Assembly: GCA_031374415.1 (NCBI GenBank) | Contig: JANMGB010000119.1 | Location: 134,536-198,535, forward strand | Direction of reading: 5' to 3' | Length of the DNA: 64,000 bases | Source: CANHBY01 sp031374415 | Lineage (GTDB): Bacteria; Pseudomonadota; Gammaproteobacteria; Burkholderiales; Burkholderiaceae_C | Part shown: one piece after another, positions 26,086 to 35,565 of the stretch | Position numbering within the stretch: the first letter of the stretch is position 1 | Layout: each line of letters begins with the position of its first letter | Translations under genes and position numbers: made by a program | The notes under the pieces: generated by a model | What the model was told of the DNA's origin: nothing | The model's input: the letters and a program-made list of their open reading frames with translations, nothing else | Databases searched by the model: none

Positions 26086-28212
26086 ATGAGCAGCATGTTC
26101 AACAAAGTCACCAAGACCTTCCAATGGGGTCAAAACACCGTCACCCTGGAGACGGGTGAAATTGCCCGCCAAGCCAGCGGTGCCGTGATCGTCAACATGG
26201 ACGACACCGTGATCTTGGCCACCGTGGTTTCCGCCAAGAACGCCAAACCCGGGCAAGACTTTTTCCCCTTGACCGTCGATTATCTCGAGAAGACCTACGC
26301 CGCCGGCAAAATCCCGGGCAGCTTTTTCAAGCGTGAAGGCCGCCCCAGCGAGCTCGAGACGCTCACGTCTCGCCTGATCGACCGCCCCCTGCGCCCGCTG
26401 TTTCCTGAGGGTTTTTTCAACGAAGTCCAGGTTGTGATTCATGTGCTGTCCCTGAACCCTGAGGTGGCCGCTGACATCCCCTCACTGATCGGTGCCAGCG
26501 CAGCTTTGGCCATCTCCGGCGTGCCCTTTAACGGCCCCATTGGTGCGGCTCGCGTCGGCTACCTTCACGGCGAGTACGTGCTCAACCCCAGCAAGGCCCA
26601 GTTGAGCGAGTCCAAGATGGACCTCGTCGTGGCGGGTACCCAAGCCGCGGTGCTGATGGTCGAGTCCGAAGCTCAGCAGCTCAGCGAAGAAGTGATGCTC
26701 GGTGGTGTCGTGTTTGGCCACGAGCAAGGCAACATTGCGATTGCAGCCATCAACGACCTCGTGCGCGATGCTGGCAAGCCCGCCTGGGATTGGCAGCCGC
26801 CCGCCAAGGATGAGCCCTTCATTGCGAAGGTCAATGCCCTGGCCGAAGGCCCCCTGCGCGAGGCCTACCAAATCCGCTCCAAGCAGCTGCGTACCCAAGC
26901 CACGCGTGAAGCCTACGCCAGCGCCAAGGCCGCCCTCAAGGCAGAAGGCTTGCCATTCGATGACGTCAAGCTCGATGCCCTGTTGTTCGACATTGAAGCC
27001 AAGATCGTTCGCGGTCAAATCTTGTCAGGCGAGCCCCGCATCGACGGTCGCGACACCCGCACCGTGCGCCAGATCGAAATCCGCAACAGCGTGCTGCCTC
27101 GCGTGCATGGCTCCAGCCTGTTCACACGGGGTGAAACCCAGGCGCTCGTGGCAGCCACCTTGGGCACCGACCGCGACGCGCAAAAAATTGATGCCTTGGC
27201 GGGAGAGTTCTCCGAGCACTTCATGCTGCACTACAACATGCCCCCCTTCGCCACCGGCGAGACCGGCCGCGTGGGCACGCCCAAGCGCCGCGAAGTGGGC
27301 CACGGCCGACTGGCCAAGCGGGCCTTGGCGGCTGTGCTGCCGGACCGTGGCGACTTCCCCTACGCCATGCGAGTGGTGTCGGAAATCACCGAATCCAACG
27401 GTTCATCCTCGATGGCTTCGGTGTGTGGTGGCTGTTTGGCGCTGATGGACGCGGGTGTGCCCTTGAAGGCGCACGTTGCCGGTATCGCGATGGGCCTGAT
27501 CAAGGACGGTAACCGCTTTGCCGTGTTGACCGACATCTTGGGCGACGAAGATCACCTCGGCGACATGGACTTCAAAGTGGCGGGCACCAGCACAGGTGTG
27601 ACCGCCTTGCAAATGGACATCAAAATCCAAGGCATCACCAAAGAGATCATGCAAGTCGCGCTGGCCCAAGCCAAAGAGGCTCGCCTGCACATCCTGGGCA
27701 AAATGGTCGAAGCCATGGGCACAGCGAAGACCGAGGTGTCTGAGTTCGCTCCACGCTTGTTCACCATGAAGATCAACCCCGAGAAGATCCGCGACATCAT
27801 CGGCAAGGGTGGCGCTGTCATTCGCGCCCTGACCGAAGAGACCGGCACTCAGATCAACATCGATGAAGACGGCACCATCACCATCGCATCCAACGACAGT
27901 GAAAAGGCCGCTGTTGCCAAGCGCCGCATTGAAGAGATCACCGCCGAAGTTGAAATCGGCAAGATCTACGAAGGCCCGGTCACCAAGATTCTCGATTTTG
28001 GTGCCCTGATCAACCTGCTGCCGGGCAAAGATGGTTTGTTGCACATCAGCCAGATTGCTCACCAGCGCGTGGAGAAGGTCACTGACTTCCTCAAGGAAGG
28101 CCAAATCGTCAAGGTCAAGGTGCTCGAGACCGACGAAAAAGGGCGTGTCAAGCTGTCCATGAAAGCCCTGATCGAGCGCGAGGCGGCACCCCAGCCGGCA
28201 GAGCAGGTTTGA
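26086..28212 (+). CDS. pnp: polyribonucleotide nucleotidyltransferase (PNPase)
   Basis: Phosphorolytic 3'-5' exoribonuclease and degradosome component. Two RNase PH-like domains (about 10-230 and 310-545, with GEFSEHFMLHYNMPPF and DRGDFPYAMRVVSEI), then KH (IRDIIGKGGAVIRALTEETG) and S1 (GKIYEGPVTKILDFGALINLLPGKDGLLHISQI). 708 aa from the ATG at 26086, which has GGAG nine bases upstream; upstream in-frame codons back to 25933 belong to the leader. The 301-bp leader (25785-26085) contains the rpsO terminator and a long potential stem-loop. Confidence 0.96.
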   Translation: MSSMFNKVTKTFQWGQNTVTLETGEIARQASGAVIVNMDDTVILATVVSAKNAKPGQDFFPLTVDYLEKTYAAGKIPGSFFKREGRPSELETLTSRLIDRPLRPLFPEGFFNEVQVVIHVLSLNPEVAADIPSLIGASAALAISGVPFNGPIGAARVGYLHGEYVLNPSKAQLSESKMDLVVAGTQAAVLMVESEAQQLSEEVMLGGVVFGHEQGNIAIAAINDLVRDAGKPAWDWQPPAKDEPFIAKVNALAEGPLREAYQIRSKQLRTQATREAYASAKAALKAEGLPFDDVKLDALLFDIEAKIVRGQILSGEPRIDGRDTRTVRQIEIRNSVLPRVHGSSLFTRGETQALVAATLGTDRDAQKIDALAGEFSEHFMLHYNMPPFATGETGRVGTPKRREVGHGRLAKRALAAVLPDRGDFPYAMRVVSEITESNGSSSMASVCGGCLALMDAGVPLKAHVAGIAMGLIKDGNRFAVLTDILGDEDHLGDMDFKVAGTSTGVTALQMDIKIQGITKEIMQVALAQAKEARLHILGKMVEAMGTAKTEVSEFAPRLFTMKINPEKIRDIIGKGGAVIRALTEETGTQINIDEDGTITIASNDSEKAAVAKRRIEEITAEVEIGKIYEGPVTKILDFGALINLLPGKDGLLHISQIAHQRVEKVTDFLKEGQIVKVKVLETDEKGRVKLSMKALIEREAAPQPAEQV

Positions 28213-28261
28213 CCGAACGTCCCGCCCGGCAGTGCTGTCGGGCTGTGCCCAAGACTTGTCC

Positions 28262-29254
28262 ATGCAGATGAATGTCGTCGAAATCAGCTCCTTCGGTGCG
28301 CCCGACGTGCTGCGCTTGGCGCAGCGTGTGCGGCCCGCTCCCGGCGTCGGGGAGTTGCTCATTCAGGTGACAGCCAGTGGCATCAATCGCCCGGATGTCT
28401 TGCAACGCAAGGGGCACTATGCAGCCCCCCCGGGGGTCTCTGACATCCCCGGCCTGGAAGTGGCGGGGATCGTGGTGGATGGTGATCGGCATGCCATGGC
28501 CGCCGCGGGTTGGCAGGTGGGTGATCGTGTCTGTGCCCTCGTTGCCGGTGGGGGCTATGCGCAGTATTGCGTTGCGCCTGTGGGCCAATGCCTGCCCATC
28601 CCTTTGGGTTTGAGTGATGTGCAGGCCGCCTGCTTGCCCGAAACCTGCTTCACAGTGTGGTCTAACGTATTTGAGCGCGGTGCCCTGCAGCCCGGCGAAA
28701 CCCTGCTGGTGCAGGGTGGCAGCAGTGGCATCGGGGTCACGGCCATTCAGATGGCAAAGGCCTGGGGGGCGACGGTTCTTGTGACGGTCGGTTCCGCTGA
28801 AAAGGCAGCCGCCTGTTTGGCCTTGGGTGCTGACCACGCCATTCTCTACCGCGAGGAAGATTTTTCCGCGCAAGCATTGCGGCTCACGGACGGCCGAGGC
28901 GTGGACGTCATCCTCGACATGATCGCCGGTGACTACATTGCCCGCGAGTTGGCCTGCATGGCCGAAGATGGGCGTTTGGTATTGATTGCTGTGCAGGGCG
29001 GTACCCGTGCGCAGTTTGATGCCGGTGTTGTTTTGCGTCGGCGTTTGACGGTAACAGGCTCCACGTTGCGTGCCCGCTCACTCGCGTTCAAAGCCCGCCT
29101 GGCGCAAGCCGTCAAGGATGTTGTTTGGCCCTGGGTGGCGGCACAACGGGTCAAACCCGTGTTGTTCCAAAGTTTCGAAGCGGGCAGGGCGGCACAAGCC
29201 CATGCGCTGATGGAGTCCAACCAACACATCGGCAAATTGGTGCTGACGTGGTAG
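28262..29254 (+). CDS. NAD(P)H-dependent quinone oxidoreductase, PIG3-like MDR family
   Basis: Medium-chain dehydrogenase/reductase of the zeta-crystallin/PIG3 type, 330 aa, without catalytic zinc ligands. Signatures: ASGINRPDVLQRKGHYAAPPGVSDIPGLEVAG near residues 40-70, LPETCFTVWSNVFERG, and the nucleotide loop VQGGSSGIGVTAIQMAKAWGA (about 145-165). Probable one- or two-electron quinone reductase. The ATG at 28262 starts the conserved MNVVEISSFG region. It lies between pnp and tpiA on the same strand. Confidence 0.87.
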   Translation: MQMNVVEISSFGAPDVLRLAQRVRPAPGVGELLIQVTASGINRPDVLQRKGHYAAPPGVSDIPGLEVAGIVVDGDRHAMAAAGWQVGDRVCALVAGGGYAQYCVAPVGQCLPIPLGLSDVQAACLPETCFTVWSNVFERGALQPGETLLVQGGSSGIGVTAIQMAKAWGATVLVTVGSAEKAAACLALGADHAILYREEDFSAQALRLTDGRGVDVILDMIAGDYIARELACMAEDGRLVLIAVQGGTRAQFDAGVVLRRRLTVTGSTLRARSLAFKARLAQAVKDVVWPWVAAQRVKPVLFQSFEAGRAAQAHALMESNQHIGKLVLTW

Positions 29255-29312
29255 GGCGCACCTCGACTCGACTCAACCTATTCACAGCATCAAGATTCAA
29301 CAGGAGCTAGAA

Positions 29313-30056
29313 ATGCGTCGTCCCCTGGTGGTGGGTAACTGGAAAATGAATGGCAGCCGTGCTGCCAACAGTGCCTTGTTGGCTGAGTTGCGTGAAGCCG
29401 CGGCCCTTGTGCCCTGCGATCTGGCTGTCTGTCCGCCTGCGGTCTATCTGGCTGATGTAGGCACGGCGCTGAAAGGCTCCAAGGTCGCTTGGGGTGGGCA
29501 AGATTGCTCCGCTCACGAGCCCGGCGCATTCACAGGCGAGGTCGCGGCCGTCATGCTGCAAGAATTGGGCAGCACCTTCGTGATCGTGGGGCACTCTGAG
29601 CGCCGCACTCTGCATGGTGAGTCCGACCAGTTGGTGGCGGACAAAGCCAAGGTGGCCTTGGCACATGGGTTGGTGCCCATCGTTTGTGTGGGCGAGACCC
29701 TCAGCGAGCGTGAGGCTGGCCAAACCACCGCGGTGGTCAAGCGCCAGCTGTCCGCCGTGATTCATACCCTGGGGCAATGTGTGCCCCAGATGGTGGTGGC
29801 ATATGAGCCTGTGTGGGCTATTGGCACGGGCCGCACCGCCTCCCCTGAGCAGGCCCAAGAGGTCCACGCCGTTTTGCGGGCGCAATTGGCCGCAGCAACG
29901 CCCCAGGCTGAGCACATGCGCTTGCTGTATGGCGGTAGCGTGAAGCCTGACAATGCTGCGGTGCTGTTTGGGCAGGCTGATATCGACGGTGGGTTGATCG
30001 GTGGTGCCGCACTGAAGGCGGCTGACTTTTTGGCGATCGCGCGCGCAGCCGCGTGA
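29313..30056 (+). CDS. tpiA: triosephosphate isomerase
   Basis: Glycolytic enzyme interconverting dihydroxyacetone phosphate and glyceraldehyde 3-phosphate. GNWKMNG (Asn, Lys), VGHSERR (His) and YEPVWAIGTG (catalytic Glu) are intact, as is YGGSVKPDN. 247 aa, CAGGAG ribosome site. It heads the tpiA-secG-tRNA-nuo block typical of Burkholderiales. Confidence 0.97.
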   Translation: MRRPLVVGNWKMNGSRAANSALLAELREAAALVPCDLAVCPPAVYLADVGTALKGSKVAWGGQDCSAHEPGAFTGEVAAVMLQELGSTFVIVGHSERRTLHGESDQLVADKAKVALAHGLVPIVCVGETLSEREAGQTTAVVKRQLSAVIHTLGQCVPQMVVAYEPVWAIGTGRTASPEQAQEVHAVLRAQLAAATPQAEHMRLLYGGSVKPDNAAVLFGQADIDGGLIGGAALKAADFLAIARAAA

Positions 30057-30084
30057 GACGCCCTGACATTGGAGTGATTGAGAC

Positions 30085-30546
30085 ATGAACTGGTTGACGA
30101 ATTTGATCGTGGTGGTGCAAATCTTGACGGGTCTCGCCATCGTGGGTTTGGTGTTGGTCCAACAAGGCAAGGGGGCCGACATGGGGGCCTCGTTTGGCAG
30201 CGGTGCATCGGGCAGTTTGTTTGGGGCCACAGGCAGTGCCAACTTCCTGTCCCGCTCGACGGCGGTGTGTGCGGCTGTTTTCTTTGCCTGCACGCTGGCA
30301 TTGGCGTTTTTTGCGCACGGCGTGAAGTCCAATGCGGCTCAGGAAAGCGTTCTTGACAGTCCCCTGTCCGGCAGCGCGACGGGTACGCCCGTCGGGGCAT
30401 CTGCGCCGGTGACCACCGATGCGGCCAAAACCTCGGCCGTTCCCAGCGCTGTGCCGACAGCCGTGCCGGGGTCGGTGACGCCTGTTGTGCCCAGCGTGCC
30501 CGCCGCAGCTGCGGCCTCAGCTGCTGATTCTGCCGCCTCCAAATAA
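30085..30546 (+). CDS. secG: preprotein translocase subunit SecG
   Basis: Inner-membrane accessory subunit of SecYEG. The two membrane helices (about 5-25 and 55-75) and the loop VLVQQGKGADMGASFGSGASGSLFGATGSANFLSRSTA define SecG. 153 aa, longer than the E. coli protein, because of a low-complexity Ala/Pro/Val/Ser tail from about residue 90, common in Comamonadaceae. TTGGAG upstream of the ATG. Confidence 0.94.
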   Translation: MNWLTNLIVVVQILTGLAIVGLVLVQQGKGADMGASFGSGASGSLFGATGSANFLSRSTAVCAAVFFACTLALAFFAHGVKSNAAQESVLDSPLSGSATGTPVGASAPVTTDAAKTSAVPSAVPTAVPGSVTPVVPSVPAAAAASAADSAASK

Positions 30547-30608
30547 CTCAGGGCCAAGAGAGCCCGAAGCCGTCACGACACGAACTGCGCGTTGTGGTTT
30601 TGGTGTCC

Positions 30609-30632
30609 ACTCAGGCAGGGTTTAGCCTGAGT
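30609..30632 (+). terminator. possible weak terminator after secG
   Basis: ACTCAGGC and GCCTGAGT form an 8-bp stem with an 8-nt loop, followed by TTCGGGTT. The T tract is poor, so read-through into the tRNA-Leu/nuo transcript is possible. Confidence 0.35.
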
Positions 30633-30639
30633 TTCGGGT

Positions 30640-30645
30640 TAGAAT
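30640..30645 (+). promoter_or_regulatory. candidate -10 box for the tRNA-Leu/nuo transcript
   Basis: TAGAAT, about 140 bp before the tRNA and just after the secG stem-loop. No convincing -35 is visible, so this is only a candidate. Confidence 0.25.
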
Positions 30646-30782
30646 AGAGAGCTGTTTGGGGCTCAAACTTTGCGCTCGGGGTCGGAAGGCTCAAAGCGTT
30701 GCCTCATGCTTCAAGCAGGGTGCTTTTAACAGCAGCTCTGGCCAATCGGCTCGGGCTGTTTATCTGGGTGTTTTTTTCCCGG

Positions 30783-30867
30783 GCCGACGTGGTGAAATTG
30801 GTAGACACGCTATCTTGAGGGGGTAGTGGCGAAAGCTGTGCGAGTTCGAGTCTCGCCGTCGGCACCA
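30783..30867 (+). tRNA. tRNA-Leu (GAG)
   Basis: 85-nt class II tRNA: acceptor GCCGACG/CGTCGGC, D arm GGTGAAATTGGTAGACAC, anticodon loop with GAG, long variable arm TGGCGAAAGCTGT, T loop TTCGAGT, A discriminator and encoded CCA. It ends 82 bp before nuoA and is probably processed from the leader of the nuo transcript. Confidence 0.95.
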
Positions 30868-30949
30868 AATGCAAATTGTTCCAAAAGACGCTGCTCCGCA
30901 AGGTTTGCGCGTCTTGTCTGCAACGATCATCGGAAGCCGGCGACAAACC

Positions 30950-31309
30950 ATGAATCTCAACGAGTATCTGCCGATCATCCTTTTCATCTTGGTGGGCGTG
31001 GCAGTCGGGATTGTTCCTCAGGTGCTTGGCTTTGTGATGGGCCCGCGTCGTCCTGACGCGGCCAAAAATTCCCCTTACGAGTGCGGCTTCGAGGCCTTCG
31101 AAGACGCCCGCATGAAGTTTGATGTGCGCTACTACTTGGTCGCCATCCTCTTCATTTTGTTCGACCTTGAAATTGCGTTTCTTTTCCCCTGGGCTGTCTC
31201 GCTCAAAGAGATCGGCCCGCATGGCTTTTGGGCCATGATGATGTTTTTGGGCATCCTTGTCGTGGGGTTCATTTACGAGTGGAAAAAAGGCGCCCTGGAT
31301 TGGGAATGA
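30950..31309 (+). CDS. nuoA: NADH-quinone oxidoreductase subunit A
   Basis: Membrane subunit of complex I at the peripheral-arm junction, 119 aa with three helices. NSPYECGFEAFEDARMKFDVRYYLVAILFILFDLEIAFLFPWAV is the NuoA/ND3 signature including the cysteine of the loop. The ATG at 30950 begins MNLNEYLPIILFILVG; the 27 upstream in-frame codons are tRNA spacer sequence. First of 14 contiguous nuo genes. Confidence 0.95.
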   Translation: MNLNEYLPIILFILVGVAVGIVPQVLGFVMGPRRPDAAKNSPYECGFEAFEDARMKFDVRYYLVAILFILFDLEIAFLFPWAVSLKEIGPHGFWAMMMFLGILVVGFIYEWKKGALDWE

Positions 31310-31318
31310 GGTCACAAC

Positions 31319-31795
31319 ATGGGCATTGAAGGCGTATTGAAAGAAGGGTTCGTCACCACCAGCGTGGACACCCTCATCAACTGGTCCAAAACGGGTTCTT
31401 TGTGGCCCATGACTTTTGGTTTGGCTTGCTGCGCCGTCGAGATGATGCACGCCGGTGCGGCGCGCTACGACATGGACCGTTTTGGCATGTTGTTTCGCCC
31501 CAGTCCGCGCCAAAGCGATCTGATGATTGTGGCGGGCACCTTGTGCAACAAGATGGCGCCCGCATTGCGCAAGGTCTACGACCAAATGGCCGAGCCGCGT
31601 TGGGTCATCAGCATGGGGTCGTGTGCCAACGGTGGCGGTTATTACCATTACAGCTACTCGGTGGTGAGAGGTTGCGACCGCATCGTGCCCGTCGATGTCT
31701 ATGTGCCAGGGTGTCCCCCGACGGCGGAGGCCTTGCTCTATGGGGTCATGCAGTTGCAGGCCAAGATTCGTCGTGAAAACACCATCGCTCGTTGA
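31319..31795 (+). CDS. nuoB: NADH-quinone oxidoreductase subunit B
   Basis: Carries the terminal 4Fe-4S cluster N2 that reduces quinone. Ligands: the vicinal cysteines in GLACCAVEMM, then SMGSCANGGG and VPGCPPTAEA. 158 aa; starts nine bases after nuoA. Confidence 0.96.
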   Translation: MGIEGVLKEGFVTTSVDTLINWSKTGSLWPMTFGLACCAVEMMHAGAARYDMDRFGMLFRPSPRQSDLMIVAGTLCNKMAPALRKVYDQMAEPRWVISMGSCANGGGYYHYSYSVVRGCDRIVPVDVYVPGCPPTAEALLYGVMQLQAKIRRENTIAR

Positions 31796-31807
31796 CGGCA
31801 GCACCCC

Positions 31808-32404
31808 ATGACCCGACTCCAAACGCTTCAAGCCGAACTGGAAAGTATTCTCAGCTCGCAACTCAGCAGTCTGCGGGTAGACCGTGGCGAGATCACGATC
31901 ACTGTGTCTGCCGCTGACTACCTGGCTGTGGCGCTTACGCTGCGTGACCACGAAAAACTGAAGTTCGAGCAAAACATCGATTTGTGTGGGCTCGACTACG
32001 CCCACTACAAAGACCAACCCTGGGAGGGTCCCCGTTTTTGCGTGGTCTCCCACCTTCTGTCGGTGACGCACAACTGGCGTGTGCGCCTCAAGGTGTTCTG
32101 CCCGGATGACGACTTGCCTACCGTGGCCTCACTCACCGAGGTTTGGAGCGGCGTCAACTGGTTCGAGCGCGAAGCTTTTGATCTCTTTGGCATCATTTTT
32201 GAGGGCCACCTCGACCTGCGTCGTATCTTGACCGACTACGGCTTTATTGGTCACCCGTTCCGCAAAGACTTCCCCACCTCGGGTCACGTTGAAATGCGTT
32301 ACGACCCCGAGCAAAAGCGTGTGATCTATCAACCGGTGTCCATTGAGCCGCGCGAGATCACCCCCCGCATCATCCGCGAAGACAACTACGGTGGCCTGCA
32401 CTGA
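31808..32404 (+). CDS. nuoC: NADH-quinone oxidoreductase subunit C
   Basis: Peripheral-arm 30-kDa subunit, 198 aa, separate from nuoD (fused in E. coli). Signature TEVWSGVNWFEREAFDLFGIIFEGHLDLRRILTDYGFIGHPFRKDFP is complete. It has no cofactor. Confidence 0.95.
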   Translation: MTRLQTLQAELESILSSQLSSLRVDRGEITITVSAADYLAVALTLRDHEKLKFEQNIDLCGLDYAHYKDQPWEGPRFCVVSHLLSVTHNWRVRLKVFCPDDDLPTVASLTEVWSGVNWFEREAFDLFGIIFEGHLDLRRILTDYGFIGHPFRKDFPTSGHVEMRYDPEQKRVIYQPVSIEPREITPRIIREDNYGGLH

Positions 32405-32444
32405 TGCGTCGCACCTCGCTGCACCAGACTCAGGTTGAATGAGC

Positions 32445-33698
32445 ATGGCTGAAATCAAAAACTACACCCTCAACTTCGGCCCGCAGCATCCTGCGGCACA
32501 CGGCGTGTTGCGCCTGGTGCTTGAGCTCGATGGCGAGGTGATCCAGCGCGCGGACCCCCACATTGGTCTGCTGCATCGCGCCACTGAAAAGCTCGCCGAG
32601 AGCAAAACCTACATCCAGTCGCTGCCCTACATGGATCGTCTGGACTACGTGTCCATGATGTGCAATGAGCACGCCTATTGCCTGGCCATCGAGAAACTGT
32701 TGGGCGTTGATGTGCCCGAGCGTGCGCAGTACATCCGAGTGATGTTCAGTGAGATCACCCGCTTGCTCAACCACTTGCTGTGGCTGGGCTGTCACGGCCT
32801 GGACTGTGGTGCGATGAATATTTTCATCTACTGCTTCCGCGAGCGTGAAGATCTCTTTGACATGTACGAAGCCGTGTCCGGCGCACGCATGCACGCAGCT
32901 TATTTCCGTCCCGGGGGCGTGTACCGCGACTTGCCTGACACGATGCCCCAGTACAAGGCCAACAAGATCCGCAATGCCAAGGCCATCGCCCGCCTGAACG
33001 ACAACCGCCAAGGCTCTTTGCTCGATTTCATCGACGACTTCGTGAAGCGTTTCCCGACGTACATGGACGAGTATGAGACCCTGCTCACGGACAATCGCAT
33101 CTGGAAGCAGCGCACGGTGGGCATTGGCGTGGTGACCCCGGAGCGCGCCCTGAACCTGGGGTTCACGGGAGCCATGTTGCGCGGGTCCGGTATCGCGTGG
33201 GATTTGCGCAAGACTCAACCTTACGATGTCTACGCCAAGATGGATTTTGATGTGCCTGTAGGCGTTAACGGCGACACCTACGACCGCTACCTGGTGCGCA
33301 TTGAAGAAATGCGGCAATCCAACCGCATCATCAAGCAATGCTTGGACTGGCTGCGGGCCAACCCCGGTCCGGTCATCACAGACAACCACAAGGTCGCGCC
33401 ACCTTCACGGGTTGAGATGAAGACCAGCATGGAGGAGCTCATCCACCACTTCAAGCTCTTTACCGAAGGCTTCCACGTGCCGGAAGGTGAAGCCTACGCT
33501 GCGGTAGAGCACCCCAAGGGTGAGTTTGGTATCTACTTGGTGAGCGATGGCGCCAACAAGCCCTACCGGCTCAAAATTCGCGCACCAGGTTTTGCTCACC
33601 TGGCAGCACTGGATGAAATGTCTCGCGGTCACATGATCGCCGACGCGGTGGCCGTGATCGGCACCATGGACATCGTGTTTGGGGAGATTGACCGGTGA
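32445..33698 (+). CDS. nuoD: NADH-quinone oxidoreductase subunit D
   Basis: 49-kDa subunit forming the quinone site with NuoB. Begins MAEIKNYTLNFGPQHPAAHGVLR, with the conserved GPQHPxxHG His loop and DPHIGLLHRATEKL. 417 aa from the ATG at 32445; another ATG two codons earlier (32439) is possible. Its stop overlaps the GTG start of nuoE. Confidence 0.95.
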   Translation: MAEIKNYTLNFGPQHPAAHGVLRLVLELDGEVIQRADPHIGLLHRATEKLAESKTYIQSLPYMDRLDYVSMMCNEHAYCLAIEKLLGVDVPERAQYIRVMFSEITRLLNHLLWLGCHGLDCGAMNIFIYCFREREDLFDMYEAVSGARMHAAYFRPGGVYRDLPDTMPQYKANKIRNAKAIARLNDNRQGSLLDFIDDFVKRFPTYMDEYETLLTDNRIWKQRTVGIGVVTPERALNLGFTGAMLRGSGIAWDLRKTQPYDVYAKMDFDVPVGVNGDTYDRYLVRIEEMRQSNRIIKQCLDWLRANPGPVITDNHKVAPPSRVEMKTSMEELIHHFKLFTEGFHVPEGEAYAAVEHPKGEFGIYLVSDGANKPYRLKIRAPGFAHLAALDEMSRGHMIADAVAVIGTMDIVFGEIDR

Positions 33699-34198
33699 GT
33701 GTGCCCATGATTTCTGAAGCCACCCAGGCCCGCTTTGCCCGCGAAGTGGCGAAGTATCCGGCCGTGCAAAAGCAGTCGGCTGTGATGGCCTGCTTGGCCA
33801 TCGTGCAACAAGAGCAGGGCTTCGTGTCGCCCGAGAGCGAGAAGTTCATTGCCGACTACCTCGGCATGGCGCCTATTGCTGTGCACGAGGTCACCACTTT
33901 CTACAACATGTACAACCAGCGCAAGCTGGGACAATACAAGATCAACGTCTGTACCAACTTGCCCTGCCAGTTACGTGATGGGCAAAAGGCGCTCGAGCAC
34001 CTTTGCCACAAGCTGGGCATTGACGAGGGCGGCACCACAGGTGATGGTCGCATCACCGTGCAAAAGAGTGAATGCCTGGGGGCTTGTGCCGATGCCCCCG
34101 TGCTGTTGGTGAACGACCGGCAGATGTGCAGCTTCATGAGCCCCGAGCGGCTCAATGAGCTGCTGGATCTGCTCAACGCCCCGTCCACCTCTGCTTAA
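33695..34198 (+). CDS. nuoE: NADH-quinone oxidoreductase subunit E
   Basis: 24-kDa subunit with the 2Fe-2S cluster N1a, bound by four cysteines in CTNLPCQLRDG and ECLGACADAP. 167 aa from the GTG at 33695, which forms a GTGA overlap with nuoD and has GGGGAG upstream; the ATG at 33707 is further from that site. Confidence 0.93.
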   Translation: MSVPMISEATQARFAREVAKYPAVQKQSAVMACLAIVQQEQGFVSPESEKFIADYLGMAPIAVHEVTTFYNMYNQRKLGQYKINVCTNLPCQLRDGQKALEHLCHKLGIDEGGTTGDGRITVQKSECLGACADAPVLLVNDRQMCSFMSPERLNELLDLLNAPSTSA

Positions 34199-34221
34199 GC
34201 CAACGGTCACAAGGTTCTTTC

Positions 34222-35565
34222 ATGCTCGATCTTTCGATGTTTCAAGCCACGGGGCAGCAGACCTGTTTCCATGGTCGTCACCTCCAGCCACAGATTTACG
34301 CGGACCTGAATGGTCACAACTGGCGCTTGAGCGAGTACCTCGCTCGCGGTGGCTATCAGGCACTCCGGAAAATTCTCGGTCTGGATGGCGGGCCTGGTTT
34401 GACGCCTGAGCAAGTCATTGCCGAAGTCAAAACGTCGGGTCTGCGCGGGCGTGGTGGCGCGGGCTTTCCCACCGGTTTGAAGTGGAGCTTCATGCCGCGG
34501 CAGTTTCCTGGGGCGAAATACCTGGTATGCAATTCGGATGAGGGCGAGCCCGGAACCTGCAAAGACCGCGACATCCTGGTCTACAACCCCCACATCGTCA
34601 TCGAAGGCATGGCCATTGCCGCCTATGCCATGGGCATCGCGGTGGGTTACAACTACATCCATGGTGAGATTTTTGAAGCTTACGAGCGCTTCGAGGCGGC
34701 GCTGGAAGAGGCCCGTGCGGCCGGCTTTTTAGGGGCCAATATCCAGGGCTCGGCATTCAGCTTCCAACTTCATGCTGCCCATGGTTTCGGCGCCTACATT
34801 TGCGGCGAAGAGACCGCCTTGCTGGAGTCCCTTGAGGGTAAAAAAGGCCAACCGCGCTTCAAGCCCCCATTCCCCGCCAGCTACGGTTTGTACGGCAAGC
34901 CCACCACGATCAACAACACCGAGACCTTTGCCGCGGTGCCATGGATCATCCGTCATGGCGGCCAGGCTTACCTGGAGGTGGGCAAGCCCAATAACGGTGG
35001 CACAAAAATTTACTCGGTGTCTGGCGATGTTGAACGCCCAGGCAACTACGAAATCCCAATGGGCACACCGTTCCCGGTGCTGCTGGAGTTGGCCGGCGGG
35101 GTGCGCCGTGGCCGCAAGCTCAAGGCGGTGATTCCTGGCGGATCATCGGCGCCCGTATTGCCGGCGGCGGCCATGATGGAGACCACCATGGACTACGACA
35201 GCATCGCCAAGGCGGGCTCTATGCTCGGCTCAGGTGCGGTCATCGTGATGGACGACTCGCGCTGCATGGTCAAAAGCCTCCTGCGCTTGTCCTACTTCTA
35301 CATGCACGAAAGCTGTGGGCAGTGCACCCCCTGCCGTGAAGGCACGGGTTGGCTCTACCGTCTGGTGGAGCGCATTGCCCATGGCCAGGGCCGCACGGAA
35401 GACATCGACCTGCTCAACTCCGTGGCCGACAACATCCAGGGTCGCACCATTTGCGCACTGGGCGATGCCGCAGCTATGCCGGTGCGCGCCATGATCAAAC
35501 ACTTTAGGGCTGAGTTCGAGCACCTGATTCAGCACAAGACACCCCTGGTGGTGGAGCCAGCATGA
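34222..35565 (+). CDS. nuoF: NADH-quinone oxidoreductase subunit F
   Basis: 51-kDa subunit, the NADH entry point. Glycine-rich NADH/FMN site GLRGRGGAGFPTGLKW, FMN site CNSDEGEPGTCKDR, and 4Fe-4S cluster N3 ligands ESCGQCTPCREGTGW plus the downstream cysteine in GRTICALGD. 447 aa. Overlaps nuoG by ATGA. Confidence 0.96.
   Translation: MLDLSMFQATGQQTCFHGRHLQPQIYADLNGHNWRLSEYLARGGYQALRKILGLDGGPGLTPEQVIAEVKTSGLRGRGGAGFPTGLKWSFMPRQFPGAKYLVCNSDEGEPGTCKDRDILVYNPHIVIEGMAIAAYAMGIAVGYNYIHGEIFEAYERFEAALEEARAAGFLGANIQGSAFSFQLHAAHGFGAYICGEETALLESLEGKKGQPRFKPPFPASYGLYGKPTTINNTETFAAVPWIIRHGGQAYLEVGKPNNGGTKIYSVSGDVERPGNYEIPMGTPFPVLLELAGGVRRGRKLKAVIPGGSSAPVLPAAAMMETTMDYDSIAKAGSMLGSGAVIVMDDSRCMVKSLLRLSYFYMHESCGQCTPCREGTGWLYRLVERIAHGQGRTEDIDLLNSVADNIQGRTICALGDAAAMPVRAMIKHFRAEFEHLIQHKTPLVVEPA

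Noticed and set aside
30704..32071. A 455-codon open frame on the minus strand across tRNA-Leu and nuoA-C
   Set aside because: It lies antisense to well-supported genes and a tRNA, has no family-like motifs, and is rich in His/Gln/Arg, as expected for a shadow frame of GC-rich coding DNA.
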